Source of the DNA: Channa striata
Taxonomy: Eukaryota > Chordata > Actinopteri > Anabantiformes > Channidae
NCBI GenBank assembly: GCA_033026295.1
Contig: CM065182.1
Coordinates: forward strand, 20,954,215-21,018,214
Length of the DNA stretch: 64,000 bases
Direction: 5' to 3'
Position numbers and translations under genes: made by a program. The notes under the pieces were generated by a model, which was not told the origin of the DNA, made no database searches, and was given only the letters and a program-made list of their open reading frames with translations. This document shows positions 40,701 through 53,376 of this stretch, one piece after another. Numbering within the stretch: position 1 is the first letter of the stretch; every line of letters starts with the position of its first letter.

Positions 40701-41783
40701 CAAAGAGGAGATCACAGTGCATGTAAGAAAGCACAACTTCACACCATTAGAGACAACAAGAAGTTGATCCCAGTGCACATAAACGCCACATTTGTTTTAG
40801 CAGCAGTGGCAATTCTTAACACTGACCCGCAAACACTAATCAAATGTGTTAAATGCTGCTTAAAAATTATGTCTATTAAAAAATAAATACTCTGTAGTCA
40901 CACAGGTTTCAAACAACACCCTAGGAATGTATGAAAATATTTTTAACATTGTGTTATACAAATACATAAATGTATTTTTTTCCTTCTCATTTAGTGCATT
41001 TTTATGTTTTGTAGTTTTATTTAATATCTAAAAGTTTTTTTTTTTATTTTACATCAAAAAGCAAAAAATGTTTTAAAAGTAAGACCAAACACAAAATGTC
41101 ATTTCTCGATATAGGGCCTGATATTGTTGAGAGGCAACGCAGAGAAATGTACTGCCAGATCCTTTTTTGAACCAACCATTATTTTGATGAACCTACTGTA
41201 TCTCTGCACAGCACAACTGTCCAGCCAGTACGTGGTGGGAAGGAAAGATTGTGTGACAAATACACCCACAGTCGCTCTCTTGACTAATCCTGTGTGAGTG
41301 AATCCAAGATACATGTACTGGTATAGCAACATTCGCAAATCATATTTAAGTTCATCTAATGGTTGAAGTTGGACCTACAGAAAAACTTAAGAAAATGCCA
41401 AATATTCAAGCACTTAAAGTCTTATTGTTCTGTTTAGTTGCCTACAACAGAGAAATTAAGTGATGTTGTCGAGTCGTCCTAAATGTGGTAAACTCCACCC
41501 AGCTGGTAGTTGAAGATGGTTTAAACAATCACTCAGAATTATTACCTGTAACTACAGTCTGGTCTGACTGTTTGTTCAGACAAACACTGTCATATTTCAA
41601 ATCGTGTCAATCAGTCATACACACACAAACACGTACACACACCCACACACACGTTCACCCAGAAAAACATTGCGCCACATTCTCTCTCGATGAAAACAAA
41701 AAGCAGACATTCAAACTTTGCTGAAAATGTCTGCACTGCATTTGCTCAGACACTCACTAAAGAAAGGTGAAGTATTCTGGACT
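36961..41783. other. Intergenic sequence downstream of vps26b
   Basis: AT-rich, including vps26b 3'UTR sequence in its right part. It holds the TA-rich palindrome listed separately. No gene seen. Confidence 0.45.
37687..37737. repeat. (TA)n palindrome with 12-bp unique arms
   Basis: TAACAGTTTGCT, then a (TA)n core of about 27 bp, then AGCAAACTGTTA. The arms are exact reverse complements and the TA core is self-complementary, so the whole 51 bp can form a cruciform. Confidence 0.85.
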
Positions 41784-44700
41784 TTAGCTGTCCTCTGTTT
41801 CGTTGCTCTGAGACTGAGACTTCTCTGGATTGAAGGAGCCTTCGAAGCGCTGCGAGGCAATGGCCGCTTGGTGAGACATACTCTTCCTCACTATGTCTCC
41901 TTTCCTCCATAGAGTGATTTCCTGAAACAATACAAAACTTATGCTATACAGATATGTAAAACAAAAAGAATGTACCATGGTGGTCTCCCACATCCATCTC
42001 TGCTAGAAACTAATAAATGTAGATATGTAAACAACACTGGCAAGGAAATGTTTGGAAACACAAAGACATTATTGTACGCTTAAACTAAAATGTAAAATGA
42101 ATATTACTACAACACAGGAAACATGTTCATTTTTCATCAACAACAATTTAATCGACAGGTAAACTATCTAAAACCAACAAAAAAAAAGATGACCTTTTAC
42201 TAAACAACTACCATTTGGTCTTTTATCAGTGTTTAACTTGAAGGATTTCTAACTATCAGTTTTTAAAGAAAAACAAGTGCAGATGCTCTTAAATTGATCG
42301 TGCAGGTGTTTGCAAACAGTGCACATATAATAACAAGGTACAATAAAAACTGAACCTGTTAATTCTATCAGAACTCCTAGTCTTTTTTTGTAACGTTATG
42401 TTAATGCAAAATTTTGAAAATATATAATGTGATTTTTCAGTAAATCAGTTATATGTTCTTGAAATAAAAGTGAGGGTATCTCAATCAACAGGTTAACGTC
42501 ACAAACTACCAGTCTTTATAAGCTAGGCTTTAGATAAACCATTTCAGATGTTACAACTCCAATTCATTTTCTGCTTATCAAATAATCCTTTGAAGTAATT
42601 GTTGCAGATTTTGATCACAATAGCTTAGGGTAAAAATTGTATATTCAACAAATTTAAGGAGCTTTCCAGGCATTTGATAGATTTCAAAAAAGGACATCTG
42701 AGGCCACAGGGGTCAGTAATGGTTCTTCAATGCCACAGATGGCATTTTACAATTTTTATGCTTCTTTGGAAGTTATCCCATTTTTTTCTATACATTTTCT
42801 ATAATCAAGATTGATTACATTTTTTAAACATACTTAAAACAATAATTAATAAAATACAAAATTTATATATTCTATGTCAATGTCTTGCATTACTTTGACC
42901 ATCTACTCATACTAGCCTTCCAGAACTAAGCAGCACAACGTCATTCTGGCACCATAATGCTTTATTGTGGTTTTGATGATTTGTTTCCACAACACACAGG
43001 GCTAATCTATTGTCATCTAATTGCCATCGTGCTCAGTTATGGCATCATCAGACCAAGGAACCTTCTGTTGATTTCAGAATTTCACATGCCTTCTGACAAA
43101 TTCTAGCTAAGACATAATACAAACTGTGGCTTTGTCTTTCCAACTCCACCATAAAGCTTTGACTAGGGAGGAACCTAGGCAACACCTGTGTGCTTCTGAA
43201 GCTTGTAACCCCTTCAGAGGAGTCAAAGGTGCCTTGATGATCCCCCTTACTTGTGTCTTTACACAGTCACTAAGTATCTGAGGACAGCTTACTCTAGGCA
43301 GATTTAGACCCGCACCATGTTGCTTCCTTCCCTTAATGATGGATTTAAATGCACTTAAATTCAGAAACCAGCAAATGTTCTTGTATCTATCTTCTGAGTT
43401 GATTGTTCCTTTGACTTTATGGTGTCATTTGTAGAGATAATTTATACCACAATCACTCAAAACACATTCCCTGCACTCATGTGATCTCAATTTCATCAGT
43501 TGTATTACTTATTGGCTGCAACTCTGATGATTTACGCAAGTCATTTTAAAGGATGAGTACTAATGTAAACGGCTATTTTGCATTTTATATTTACAATTGC
43601 AATTATATTTCCAAATATTTTTCACTTTCACATAATAGAATTTTTTGTATTTTTGGTGAAAAGCCACATTGCATTTACAACTGTTCAATGTTGAATGGAA
43701 GCAAATGAGAAAAACTTTGAAGCGGGCGAAATTGTTTTAGGCACTGTAGCCTGAATTTCTTGAGCAGCACCTTGGTGAAATGCCCCTGTCATCTTTGACA
43801 TTTGCTGTTAAACACAGCCTGTGTGTTAGCAAACCAATGAATTGCAGATGACGTTCAAGGAACAATGAGGACAAAATGGACTATACACACCTGCTGTTTG
43901 AAATAGCGCCTTTCTTCCTCATCAATGAGGACCAGGTTGAGGTAGTACCTCACAGAGAACTTCTTGTTAATGTCCCTCATGGTGGGCGTCAACTCATAGC
44001 CTGCCAGAAACAGTCTGATGGGGATGGACTCTCCTGCAGAACAAGAAATAAGATGTATATTTAGTGCAACAAATTAACTCCAGGAAACAACTTACCACCA
44101 CAAGAGAGACCAAGTTAATTGTACAATACAGATAATATAAAGACGTGTTACCTCTGACTGGGGCACCATCCATTATTTCGTACTTTGCTATTGTGTCATT
44201 CTCATGGTAGACATTGGGTCCCGTTCCTGTTGTCTCCCGCTTTATGATGTCAATTTCCATATGTTTGATCTTGATCCTCACAAGCAGAAAGTAAATCTTC
44301 CCGACGATCACATCCTTTAGGTGGTACCTGTAAGTAAATGGGAACACCATCTGTCAAAAACCATACAGTCCTGTTCTCACTTTCTCGTGCTTGTGAAGAA
44401 GAAAACCAGTACAATTCTGATCTCAGTATAATGAACTCCCATACTTTGATTTATTGTACTCAAACTCTATGTGTAGACAGTCCTCGATCCCCACTTCCAT
44501 TTTAATGGAGGAGTTGAGCTCGGGATAGGTGCTCAGAGTATGGACCACAATGTCCATCTCTTTGTTGATGTCATTCAGCCTCCGGCCAACTGTCGCCCTC
44601 AGAAAGTACCTGGAAGTAAATGAAACAATTTGTTACAAAACACTAACGCTGCAATTTATGGGCAACACGCGAGTTGCTACGACACAGCAGAGCTCACCGT

Positions 44701-46266
44701 AATTTGACGTTCTGACCGGTGTAAGACTCGTAGGGTTTCTCCACATGCGTAAACTCAAAGTCAAATGTCTGTGACTGTGTGAGCTCCCCTGGCCGAGCCA
44801 AGTCTTTCACAAGAGAAACAAACTCATGGTGGTTTCCTCTGTCATAGTACAACTCTGCAAGAGACACACCAACAGCATCAGACTGCTGCAGTGGAGCAGA
44901 ATGCCACAGATTGAAAAAGACTCTGCAGCTGTCAGCATAAAAAGAAAAGCTTGTACAAGCAGCCAAGATTTGATCTGATGACTACTTTGTCATGACTAAG
45001 CCCAGATCCTTTAGCTCTTTTGGACTGAAGCATCAATAGACTAATCCTATACATTTTAAGTGTTGGGCTCTAACAGCACATCCACTGCATAGTTAACAAT
45101 ATTTTGCAGATAGAAAATGATGTATGCTGATGAGCTTCCACCCAGTTATTTGCACAAAAATGGTGTTGAGAAATAGAAAAAAAAAGAGGAAAAGGCGGCA
45201 GCATACGCGCATTAAAGATTCATGAAGTTCATGCTAAAACAATCAGGGAAGTAACTTCTTACTACTGTTACAGTATATATGTATAAATCAAACTCTCCTG
45301 AGATGATTGTGTTTTCATAAATTATAAAATAATACAAATTACATACAAATACCCTTAAAGGGTAGCAAGGAGTTACCTTTCCCTAAATAAGGTTGGCTGA
45401 TTGATTTCATTACACAGAGCAACCTTTGTGCAATTAGTCGGGAGATTTTAAACCAAATGTTTAAGGTTTTTACAGAACTCCAACATAGTTCAAATTTGTG
45501 TGTAGTTGACCTTTTCTTTAAAGTAGTGCTCCCTGGCTTGGTGTAAGAAAATCAATCTTAATCCTACTAAGGGTGGGATACCTGTCAATTTCTATGTTGA
45601 AAGCTTACAAACAAACTAGTAGCCAGTGATGTTAAACTAATATCACATAATAAATGGGCCAAATTTACTGGGACAGACAACCGTGAAGTACAAGTACATT
45701 CAATGTACATTTCATTAGAGGCAATGAATATTGTAACATCAGCCCAGGACTTTTGTGAGGAAACAACTTGCTAATATGAAAGTCACACTTCGAAACTGGC
45801 AGCTGCACTTCTTCAAAACAAGGGTCAAAGGTCAGTGAGACAGCTCGACCAATGGCGAACGTGTCAGCTGACGCTAGCTTGTGTTTCCGTCTGTCACGAG
45901 ACCCGACACGGTGGAGTTTGTTTGTTGGCACCAGCCGACGGTCGGTGGGAAGTTGCTTCGCTGCTGTGCACGGTGCGCAGGTGCAGCGGCGTGCTCGCTA
46001 ACCGCCCCCGGGAACTCCCGCCGCTTGCCCGCCAGCCGCTCACCTATCTGCCCGATAAACTCGACCTTAACGCCGTTGTGCTCCAGCCTCTTCCCTGGAT
46101 ACTTGAGCGTCACGTTGACTTTGCCCGACACCGTTTCCCCGTCGTAGAAGAGGAAGCACTTGTCCTTCTTGCCGTCCTCGCTCTTGTGCTCGGCTTTCTT
46201 CCTCGTCTCGGCGTCGTTCAGGACCACGTCGATGTCGGCGCTCTGACCGAAGCCGAAGAAGCTCAT
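41784..46266 (-). CDS. vps26b: VPS26B, retromer cargo-selection subunit (six coding exons, complete)
   Basis: Coding exons (minus strand) are 46266-46044, 44854-44698, 44609-44445, 44327-44152, 44033-43891 and 41921-41784. They total 1002 nt, or 333 residues plus stop, close to the 336 of human VPS26B. Every junction has GT-AG ends and the phases join cleanly. VPS26 has an arrestin-like fold and, with VPS35 and VPS29, forms the retromer core that recycles cargo from endosomes. It is the B paralogue rather than A: the N-terminus is MSFFGFGQS, exon 2 carries ELYYDRGNHHEFVSLVKDL, and the last exon carries LWRKGDIVRKSMSHQAAIAS. The core, such as HLKDVIVGKIYFLLVRIKIK in exon 4, is nearly identical to mammals. 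The final 18 residues (GSFNPEKSQSQSNETEDS) differ from the mammalian tail. Teleosts have a second B-like copy (vps26bl), so the exact fish paralogue is uncertain. Intron 5 holds a dead Tc1-like element. Possible polyadenylation signals (AATAAA on minus) lie at 41043-41048 and 41017-41022. Confidence 0.95.
42640..43750 (-). pseudogene. Degenerate Tc1-like element inside vps26b intron 5
   Basis: Minus-strand sequence follows the order of a common fish Tc1 family: a block like TTACAAGCTTCAGAAGCACA with TGCCTAGG, AAAGCTTTATGGTGGAGTTGG, AATTTGTCAGAAGGCATGTG, then TTCCTTGGTCTGATGATGCC. Multiple stops destroy the frame. The right end GGCACTGTA (near 43741-43749) looks like the terminal repeat; the left end is unclear. 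It is in the same orientation as the host gene. Confidence 0.75.
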
Positions 46267-46430
46267 GCTTGCTGCTCGTCGCTGGGTCCCGCTGCGGAGA
46301 TACGGCCGCTGTGGCTTCCGGACTGTGGCGCGTTTCCGAGTTACAACCGGTCGACTGCGCAGGCGCCCACAGTCACGTGACGGGAAGCCGAATAGCGTGT
46401 CATGTGATTTGATTGGATTTTTCTTTTTTT
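46267..46430 (-). promoter_or_regulatory. vps26b: vps26b promoter with CLEAR-type E-box, NRF1-like site and CCAAT box
   Basis: A GC-rich stretch lies directly upstream of the vps26b ATG. It contains GTCACGTGAC at 46372-46381, a perfect palindrome identical to the consensus CLEAR element bound by TFEB/MITF factors, about 105 bp before the ATG. A related GTCATGTGAT (M-box-like) lies at 46399-46408. TGCGCAGGCGC at 46356-46366 resembles an NRF1 site. A CCAAT box on the minus strand lies near 46412-46416. No TATA box is visible, as expected for a CpG-type housekeeping promoter. The motifs are read directly; factor binding is inferred. Confidence 0.7.
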
Positions 46431-47562
46431 AAATTGTGATAAAGAATGTACTTTTCAGTATGAAACTTACTCAACGTGCTCTTTAATGGCGCCGTGTCAA
46501 CCTTGAAAAAAAAGCCTAAAATAATAAAAAAGCCAGAGTGTGTGTGTGTAAAATTCATCTTATTTTGGATAACAGAAACATAATAATTTCGTTTGCCTTT
46601 TAACTATCATGTGATCACCCTGATTTTTTTGGAATTATTCAAACCTTTTGCTGAGAACTAGCAGTGAAGAAACTGCTGCCTGAGTTATGGTAAATTATAG
46701 TTATAGAAGTATTATAGAGTTAATGTTGAATTCTTTTGCAAGTCTAAAAAGTAAACTCAAAACGGATAATTCTTTAAGGACTAACACATGCCTTTAGCAG
46801 CAAAAAATCGTATTTGACCGCTGTTCTTAGAGAGGGTGGTGAGTCACAGACACGTCTTCCAGACTTTTGTTTTTCAAAGATTTCTGCACATTTTTTTGTT
46901 ATAATAACACTTTTGCATCAACAACAAGCTAAGCGCTTCCAGATGCATGAGGAGATGGAGGCTGGCCAGTCGGTGGACATTGTCTTCCGCCTCTGCTTAC
47001 ACAAGAAGCTCATTACATGAGTCAACAGAGTACTAGACCATGTGCTCACACAATAGGCAGTTAAGATTATATATTATAATATAGGTTATATATTATAATG
47101 TCAGGTCTCAATACACACATGCATGTGACAAACTCCTGGCGGTCTGTACAAAACTTTTGCTCGAGACTTTTATTGTGGTTGAAGCCATTTTGATGGAATT
47201 GCCAAAACAACACATACAATATATATCAATATTAACAATCAATGTATTTATTATTTCTTGTTAAAATTTCGTTTTAGCTCCACTTTTTCTCTTATATCTT
47301 TAGTGGCATGTGACAGAAAAGACACAGTTTGAATGTATTTGTGTGTTAGCACAGCTGTGCCACTAGAGATCAGAGTGGCATCACAACAGGAGGTGGCTCC
47401 GCCTGAACACTGTCCTCAATTCAACTGCATTTAAACGGTTTTTGCATTTACATTCCTGCATTCAGCATTACACACATAATAAATCTCAAACCCACATTTT
47501 CTTCTCCTTTTCTCCAGATTGTAATTGTTGATGGAAAATCTTCTGACTTTACAGGGTGAAAC

Positions 47563-47595
<33 letters not shown>

Positions 47596-50500
47596 CTTAT
47601 GAGGTTCAAATGAAAAGAACAATCTCTTAACTGTCTAATTAGTTCTCGTGAAGAGTAGAATGATCCTCCTTTTGTGAATAGTTTCATGATGACACTGACT
47701 CACTTTTGAGACAGACAGATAAAATGTCCCATAACTGCAACTCTGTCTCACGTTTGAACGAATGACAATTCAGATTTGGAACGAACAGAGTCCTTCTGGG
47801 TGTCTTTAAATGGCTTAAACCAATTATTTCTTGTGAGCGTGAGAGCAGTAGGTGCAGCTGCAGCCTCGCTCAGATACGCACAAATATCCTGTCAATGTGT
47901 CAGTTCATCATGTCATGCCGTGATATTTTCTAAACAGGCTACATCCTTCTGTCAAGTCTGATCTTCTTGCAGCTTTATTTCTACCCACTGCAGTGCCTGC
48001 TCTGTCCTCACTTGTGTTTGCAACTCTCTACTCTGTCTGGATATGACTTGTGTAGCCAGAAATTGACAGAAAAACGACACTGGCTCGATAATGTCTATTA
48101 ATATTGGGATTAGACTGATAAACCAGATGTGTTTCATTGTCACATTGTTCCTCTATAGCTCAAAATGTCCCTCTGCTAGTGCTAAAAAAAGATCTGTCTG
48201 TGTCAAAATGAGCAGTTTTTTATCCTGTGGTGTTTGATTTGTGACCTTTGAAACAAGGAAAAGCTGAAATAGTCTCTAGAAGATCTTCAGCATGTAACAG
48301 TCCAGAGCACAGAGGAAACCCACCACAATGTTTTTGTCTGGTATGGTAATGAGCAGTAAAGTCTAAAAGTAGCGCCAATGACATATGATATATTATATGA
48401 TTGCTTTAGAAAATGTTATTACATGATAAAAGTTCTGAAAATCTCTGATTATTTGAGATTTGTTGGTTTTTATGCAGTGTGGAACCCACCTCTCACCCAG
48501 TGACACCTGGAATAAGCTACAGCCACCCTGTGACCCTGAACAGGACAAGTGGTTAATAAAATGCATGGATGGACATTTTATATGTACAAAACATATTGAA
48601 CAAATTCATATTTTAGTGTGATGGGGATTACGAGGATAGTGATGTACAATAGTTATAAATTACTAGAACCTTTTTCCATCTTGGATTGTGTTATCTGAGT
48701 TTGTCCATTCCATCCGTCTGTTTTTAGAAACTTTCACTGAAATAACTTACTGAAATGTTACAACAGAAACCACCACAGAAAAAATACCATTTGTATATTA
48801 ATATTTTCATACCAGTCACCAGAATTTTCTATAATTGTGAAAATCAGGTTTTTGAAAATCATAGGAAGTAACCTGGAAGTTCTTCCAAATGATCAGAGTA
48901 ATATTTGTGTCAAAGTCACATCTTGTTATGAGTTAAAATATAATTCCTACACTCCGTGTGCTTTTTGGACTCGTCACCAGTCCACTGCATTGACACCATT
49001 AGCGTTAGTAAGGGTACCAATAAATATCACAGTGGTTGGACTTTTTGTTGACCTTAAAAAGTATTTGTTGAATAACTATCAATTTATAAATGCTATGCTA
49101 TTAATTAAATCAGCGAAAAATAGTTTATGAGATATTATACAATTATGACCACAGAGCTATCGCAACCATGCCAATATATTCACACAGCAAACAGTAAGCT
49201 TTCAGAGCCCTAACCCCTCTGCCTCACTAAAATATCTTCCTTGTTGATTTATTGTTGTGTTGCTGTGCAATAGTTATCACTCATAAATGTGGTGATTTGG
49301 TGTTTTGTGTCAGGAACTCATTTAAACACAGAGGTTCAAAGAAATTACTGGTAAAAAGAATCATCTGGTATTAAATATATGCCTGGTATTTTCTGAACAT
49401 ATAAACTGTTTTGTGTACGCAGTACGGTGACAAGATGTCAGCAGCACTACACTTTGTTACTTAAAAAACTTTTAAAATTGTGAAACTTTCAGAGGAACGC
49501 TGCCCCTGCACTGAATTTGACATAATGGTTTTAATACTGTATTTAAAAATGTTCTGGATCCACTGATAATCCACAATTCATCAGGTCCACAGTTGTTTTT
49601 TGTCGCACGTTGAGCCAAATGGGTGAAATAAGTTCTAATTGATTCTTCTGTGACTTAAATAAAAGTGTCTATTTGCTATGCTGCAAACCACTATATTATC
49701 CCCGCTGAGCTGATTGATTATAATGCTCTTTATCCGGGGACTTGCTGCCAGTTGGCACAGTTAGCAGAAAGGAACAAGCAAGCTGTTGGGAATGGAAATG
49801 GCTTAACTCGCTCTAATAAATTACAGCTTTAGATCAACAAAGATGCTGTCAGTGGGACATTTGATGGACCTTCACACTGTTTAGGATTTCTGCGAACAGC
49901 GGGAGACACTAGAGTGTTTTAGGAAGGATTGGAAGAATCATAGAAATGTTGAATCTGGCAGTGCATCCCCACACACACACACACTGCACAAAAGCAAAAA
50001 TCTCCACTGATGTTAGAAGTAAGTTTATTAATCACAAATAGAGTGGTTCTAAAATGAACAAAACAACCCAAGCAGCCCCAACATGGACATTCTACTGTAT
50101 TTGAAACATGTTTTCTTCCATAACCAGTCAGCAACAGTTAAACAGTGTTGGATATGTGGAGCACAGTGAGTTAGCTTAACCTCCCCTTACTGCACAGTAC
50201 GTCAGACAAACCCCCTCACAGTGAGAGGCTAATATAACCACCGCTGCCTTACAACCAAGCACATTTTAGACCGAGCGCTTCAGGGCTGTCTGAGACGCCA
50301 GTGCAGGCCGAGGTGTAGCTGTCGAACGACACTTTGCATAAACAGTAATTTATGAAATTCTCCATCACAACTGCAAAACACTTCTCTGAAAGCAAACATT
50401 GTGTTTGTTTTCTCAAAGCGGGTGGTTTCATAAGAAAGTCCCGTCTCTTTCTGTTGTGTGATAGATAACAACCATACGTGTGTGTGTATGGGTGTGAGAA

Positions 50501-53376
50501 CGTACTGAACGTTTAAAGTGATCCACTCACAGTGGTTTGAGAGATAGATGAACTAGTTCACCAAAATTCAAAACATTATTCTAATTTGGAGTAAATACTG
50601 TACATTTAATGTATCTTACTGCTTGTACACAAATGATAACATGAAATGAATGTGTCAATAATAAACCCAGGCTATATGTATGTATTATATAATATACAAT
50701 AAATGTCCCTGCTTTGGGTAGCTGTATTTTTATTGTTTTTTTGCCTTATAGCGCTATGTGTAATTACCAAAAATAAGTCCCACTAGATTTAGGCACTAAT
50801 ATATTTCTATTTCTAAAACATGTCTACATTTTCAAATCTATGAAAAACAAAACAAAACTATTTACAAATTTGCAGATATGTAACGAAAGGAGGTGGAAAT
50901 TGGTGGCAACCTCATTCCTCTCAAACACCATGGTCGTTAAATAAATGCAAAGCACGAAGCCTGACAGCAGAAATGTGCTAGAGGGACAGATGATGGAAAG
51001 ACTGGACTTCTGTAAAAGCAGAAGGCACTTAAGAGGAATGAAATCTGTCAAAATAAAGGGGGAATTTATGCATCTGTGTGTTGTGTGAAATGTATGTCAC
51101 CTACGATGAAGTGTAACTCCTAACTGGGTTTATTTTTCGCTTGGTTCCTTAAAGGGCGACTTCACCAATTTACAAATCGTTTCTTATTAGTTTTAGTTTG
51201 AGGACCAAGGCCTGTTTAACCTTTCTTATTCCTTCCCTGTTTTGAAAATGCTACTTGGAGTCTTCAAGATTATCTTTTCTGGAGAAATTCAAATGATGTC
51301 ATCTGTTGGAGTTTTGCTTTCTGGTAGAAGCAGAGAAATATTAAATACAGGAAGGGCAGAGGGAAGCGCCATACTATTTAGTCTTCATACACGAGTGACA
51401 AAAAGGAATCTGAAATCAGTGAAGTCGATCTTTTAAATTAAACTTGTTAACATGAAAATAATATTAAAATTAGTAATAAAGTCTGAGCAGTGTTGACAAC
51501 TTCTTATGTGCAAATGTTGGGCAAATCGTCTCTACCATGACTGACAGTTAACATTTTACCATACTTGTTCATTAGAAACCATTCATAACAAGATCCAGAT
51601 GGGCTGCACGACGCTTACTGAAGCCCATCGTTTGATCAGATGCGTTTGATCAGGCTGGAGCTTGCAAAGATGATCTTACCGATATTTCGGACTATGAACA
51701 CTGAACGCTTTTTGCCTTGACACTATGACTCAATTAGTTCCGAGCCTCAGCTTTCTGTGTTATGAATACTATGATAAAATGTTAACTTTTCTCAGCCTTA
51801 CAAATGGAAAGAGTGTCATATCGCCTCAAACATGATTTGTTTTTTTTTTTTACATTTTCACCACTTTACATAACCTTCAGAAAGAGAGAAAAAAAGATCT
51901 ATATACAATCAGTACAATGGTTAACCGTCCAGATGCCAGCGATGTATTTCAGTAACACTGGTGTGTGGGTCCGTCCTGTTTGCCTTCAGCTTTGCTGAGA
52001 GGAACGAGAACAGTATGAGCTTCATTCAAACCCAAAGTGAATTTTCGTTCCAGCTAAAACATTAAGTTGAATAAGGTCACGTCTCTAACAAAGGATGAGC
52101 AAAAACAGTGTATAAACACGTCAACAATCATCCACCTGAATGCATATCAAACACTGCGTATTGGGAGAAGTGTGGGCTACCTACAGAGAGCTTCACCAGT
52201 GTTGTTAGTACCTTTAGTAATTATAGTGAAAAAATAGGCAGTTGTTAAGATAAGCCACTCTTAACAACGGGGTTTAACAGTGACTCACAGAAACACAAAG
52301 GTCTGTGTCCTCTGTGTCAGTTCATCCACTCTTTTTCCATACCAGCAGAATCCAAAGTACAACGTCTCACACAGTACATAAGTCAAGTTTTGCTTGGTTC
52401 TGGAAGGTTAACGTACAAACCCTGTATTAATATCACTGTGGTTAATACTGAACACATGTATGACAGAAACACTCTATCCTGGACAGGAAAGTCAATATAT
52501 ACAAGATTACAGCAAGCATAGAAGGACACTTAAAATGAAGAAAACGCAGCACTGATTGTGTACAATGTTTCACAGCATTTGACTGGCACTCTTTCAAAGC
52601 CTCGAACTAAGACTACAAACATTAACGTAGACGTCCGTCACAACAGGTACGGGGTCCTGTCAGCCAGAGAAATTAAATATGTAAGACTGCCAAACCACAT
52701 CTTGATATGCTAATACAAGTTATATTTCATTTGTCTGTCTTTGTCCGATTCCAAAAGTGTAAATGTTTACAGCTTGATGAAGAAGTGGTTTAAGTGTTAC
52801 ATATTTTTATCCACAACCAAAGAAAAAAAACATGTTAGTATTTTACAAATATTTAAAAAAGTAAACCTTTATCTATAGGCATTTTAAAATATATTCCATC
52901 AAAAATAGTCTGACAAATTTCAACAGTAGAAAAGAAATGTTATACAAATGACAAAAGATCGGAAGCTAACAGTTTACAGTAGAAATGTGTCGTGATAGAC
53001 TGTTTTGTAGGAGAAAGACTCGTTCTTTTCTACCTGGCAGACACTGTTTCCTTTATTCCATCTTGATTACGGTTTAAAACATGCAATAACTGTAAAGTAA
53101 CAACTCCATAATTTAGCTAACGAATTCAGCCCTGCCCAGACAAAAGTAGACAATGCCTTCTCAGTCCCTACATGTGTCAAAGCTTTACACATTGCTGTCC
53201 CGTGAAATGGTTTCACCTTTGGCAAACTTGAGCTCGAGCTTGAGTTCGGTTTGAGTTATGCTGAGGGCTCCGGGCATGAAGTGTGGCAGCTCCGTGGTCA
53301 GACAGTGTGGATGGAGTGCGGTCCGACATGTCATGTCTTTCACTCAGCACAATGCCCCTCATCGTCCTCGCTCTTC
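46431..53376. other. Gap between vps26b and jam3 (includes jam3 3' sequence)
   Basis: No complete gene. Contains a (GT)n(GA)n run at 47563-47595, a LINE-tail fragment at 48480-48572, an enhancer-like island at 49690-49910 and a short coding-like patch at 46914-47020. The part nearest 53376 is jam3 3'UTR; its end is not determined. Confidence 0.5.
48480..48572 (+). mobile_element. LINE/SINE 3'-tail fragment
   Basis: ACCCACCTCTCACCCAGTGA, then CACCTGGAATAAGCTACAGC, CACCCTGTGACCCTGAACAG, GACAAGTGGTTAATAAAATG and CATGGATGG form the familiar tail of a fish retroposon, ending in GGATGG repeats. It is on the plus strand and heavily diverged. Confidence 0.65.

Noticed and set aside
46814..47020. NCAPD3 first or relic exon
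   Set aside because: The residues do not resemble NCAPD3 as I know it; kept only as an unidentified coding-like patch.
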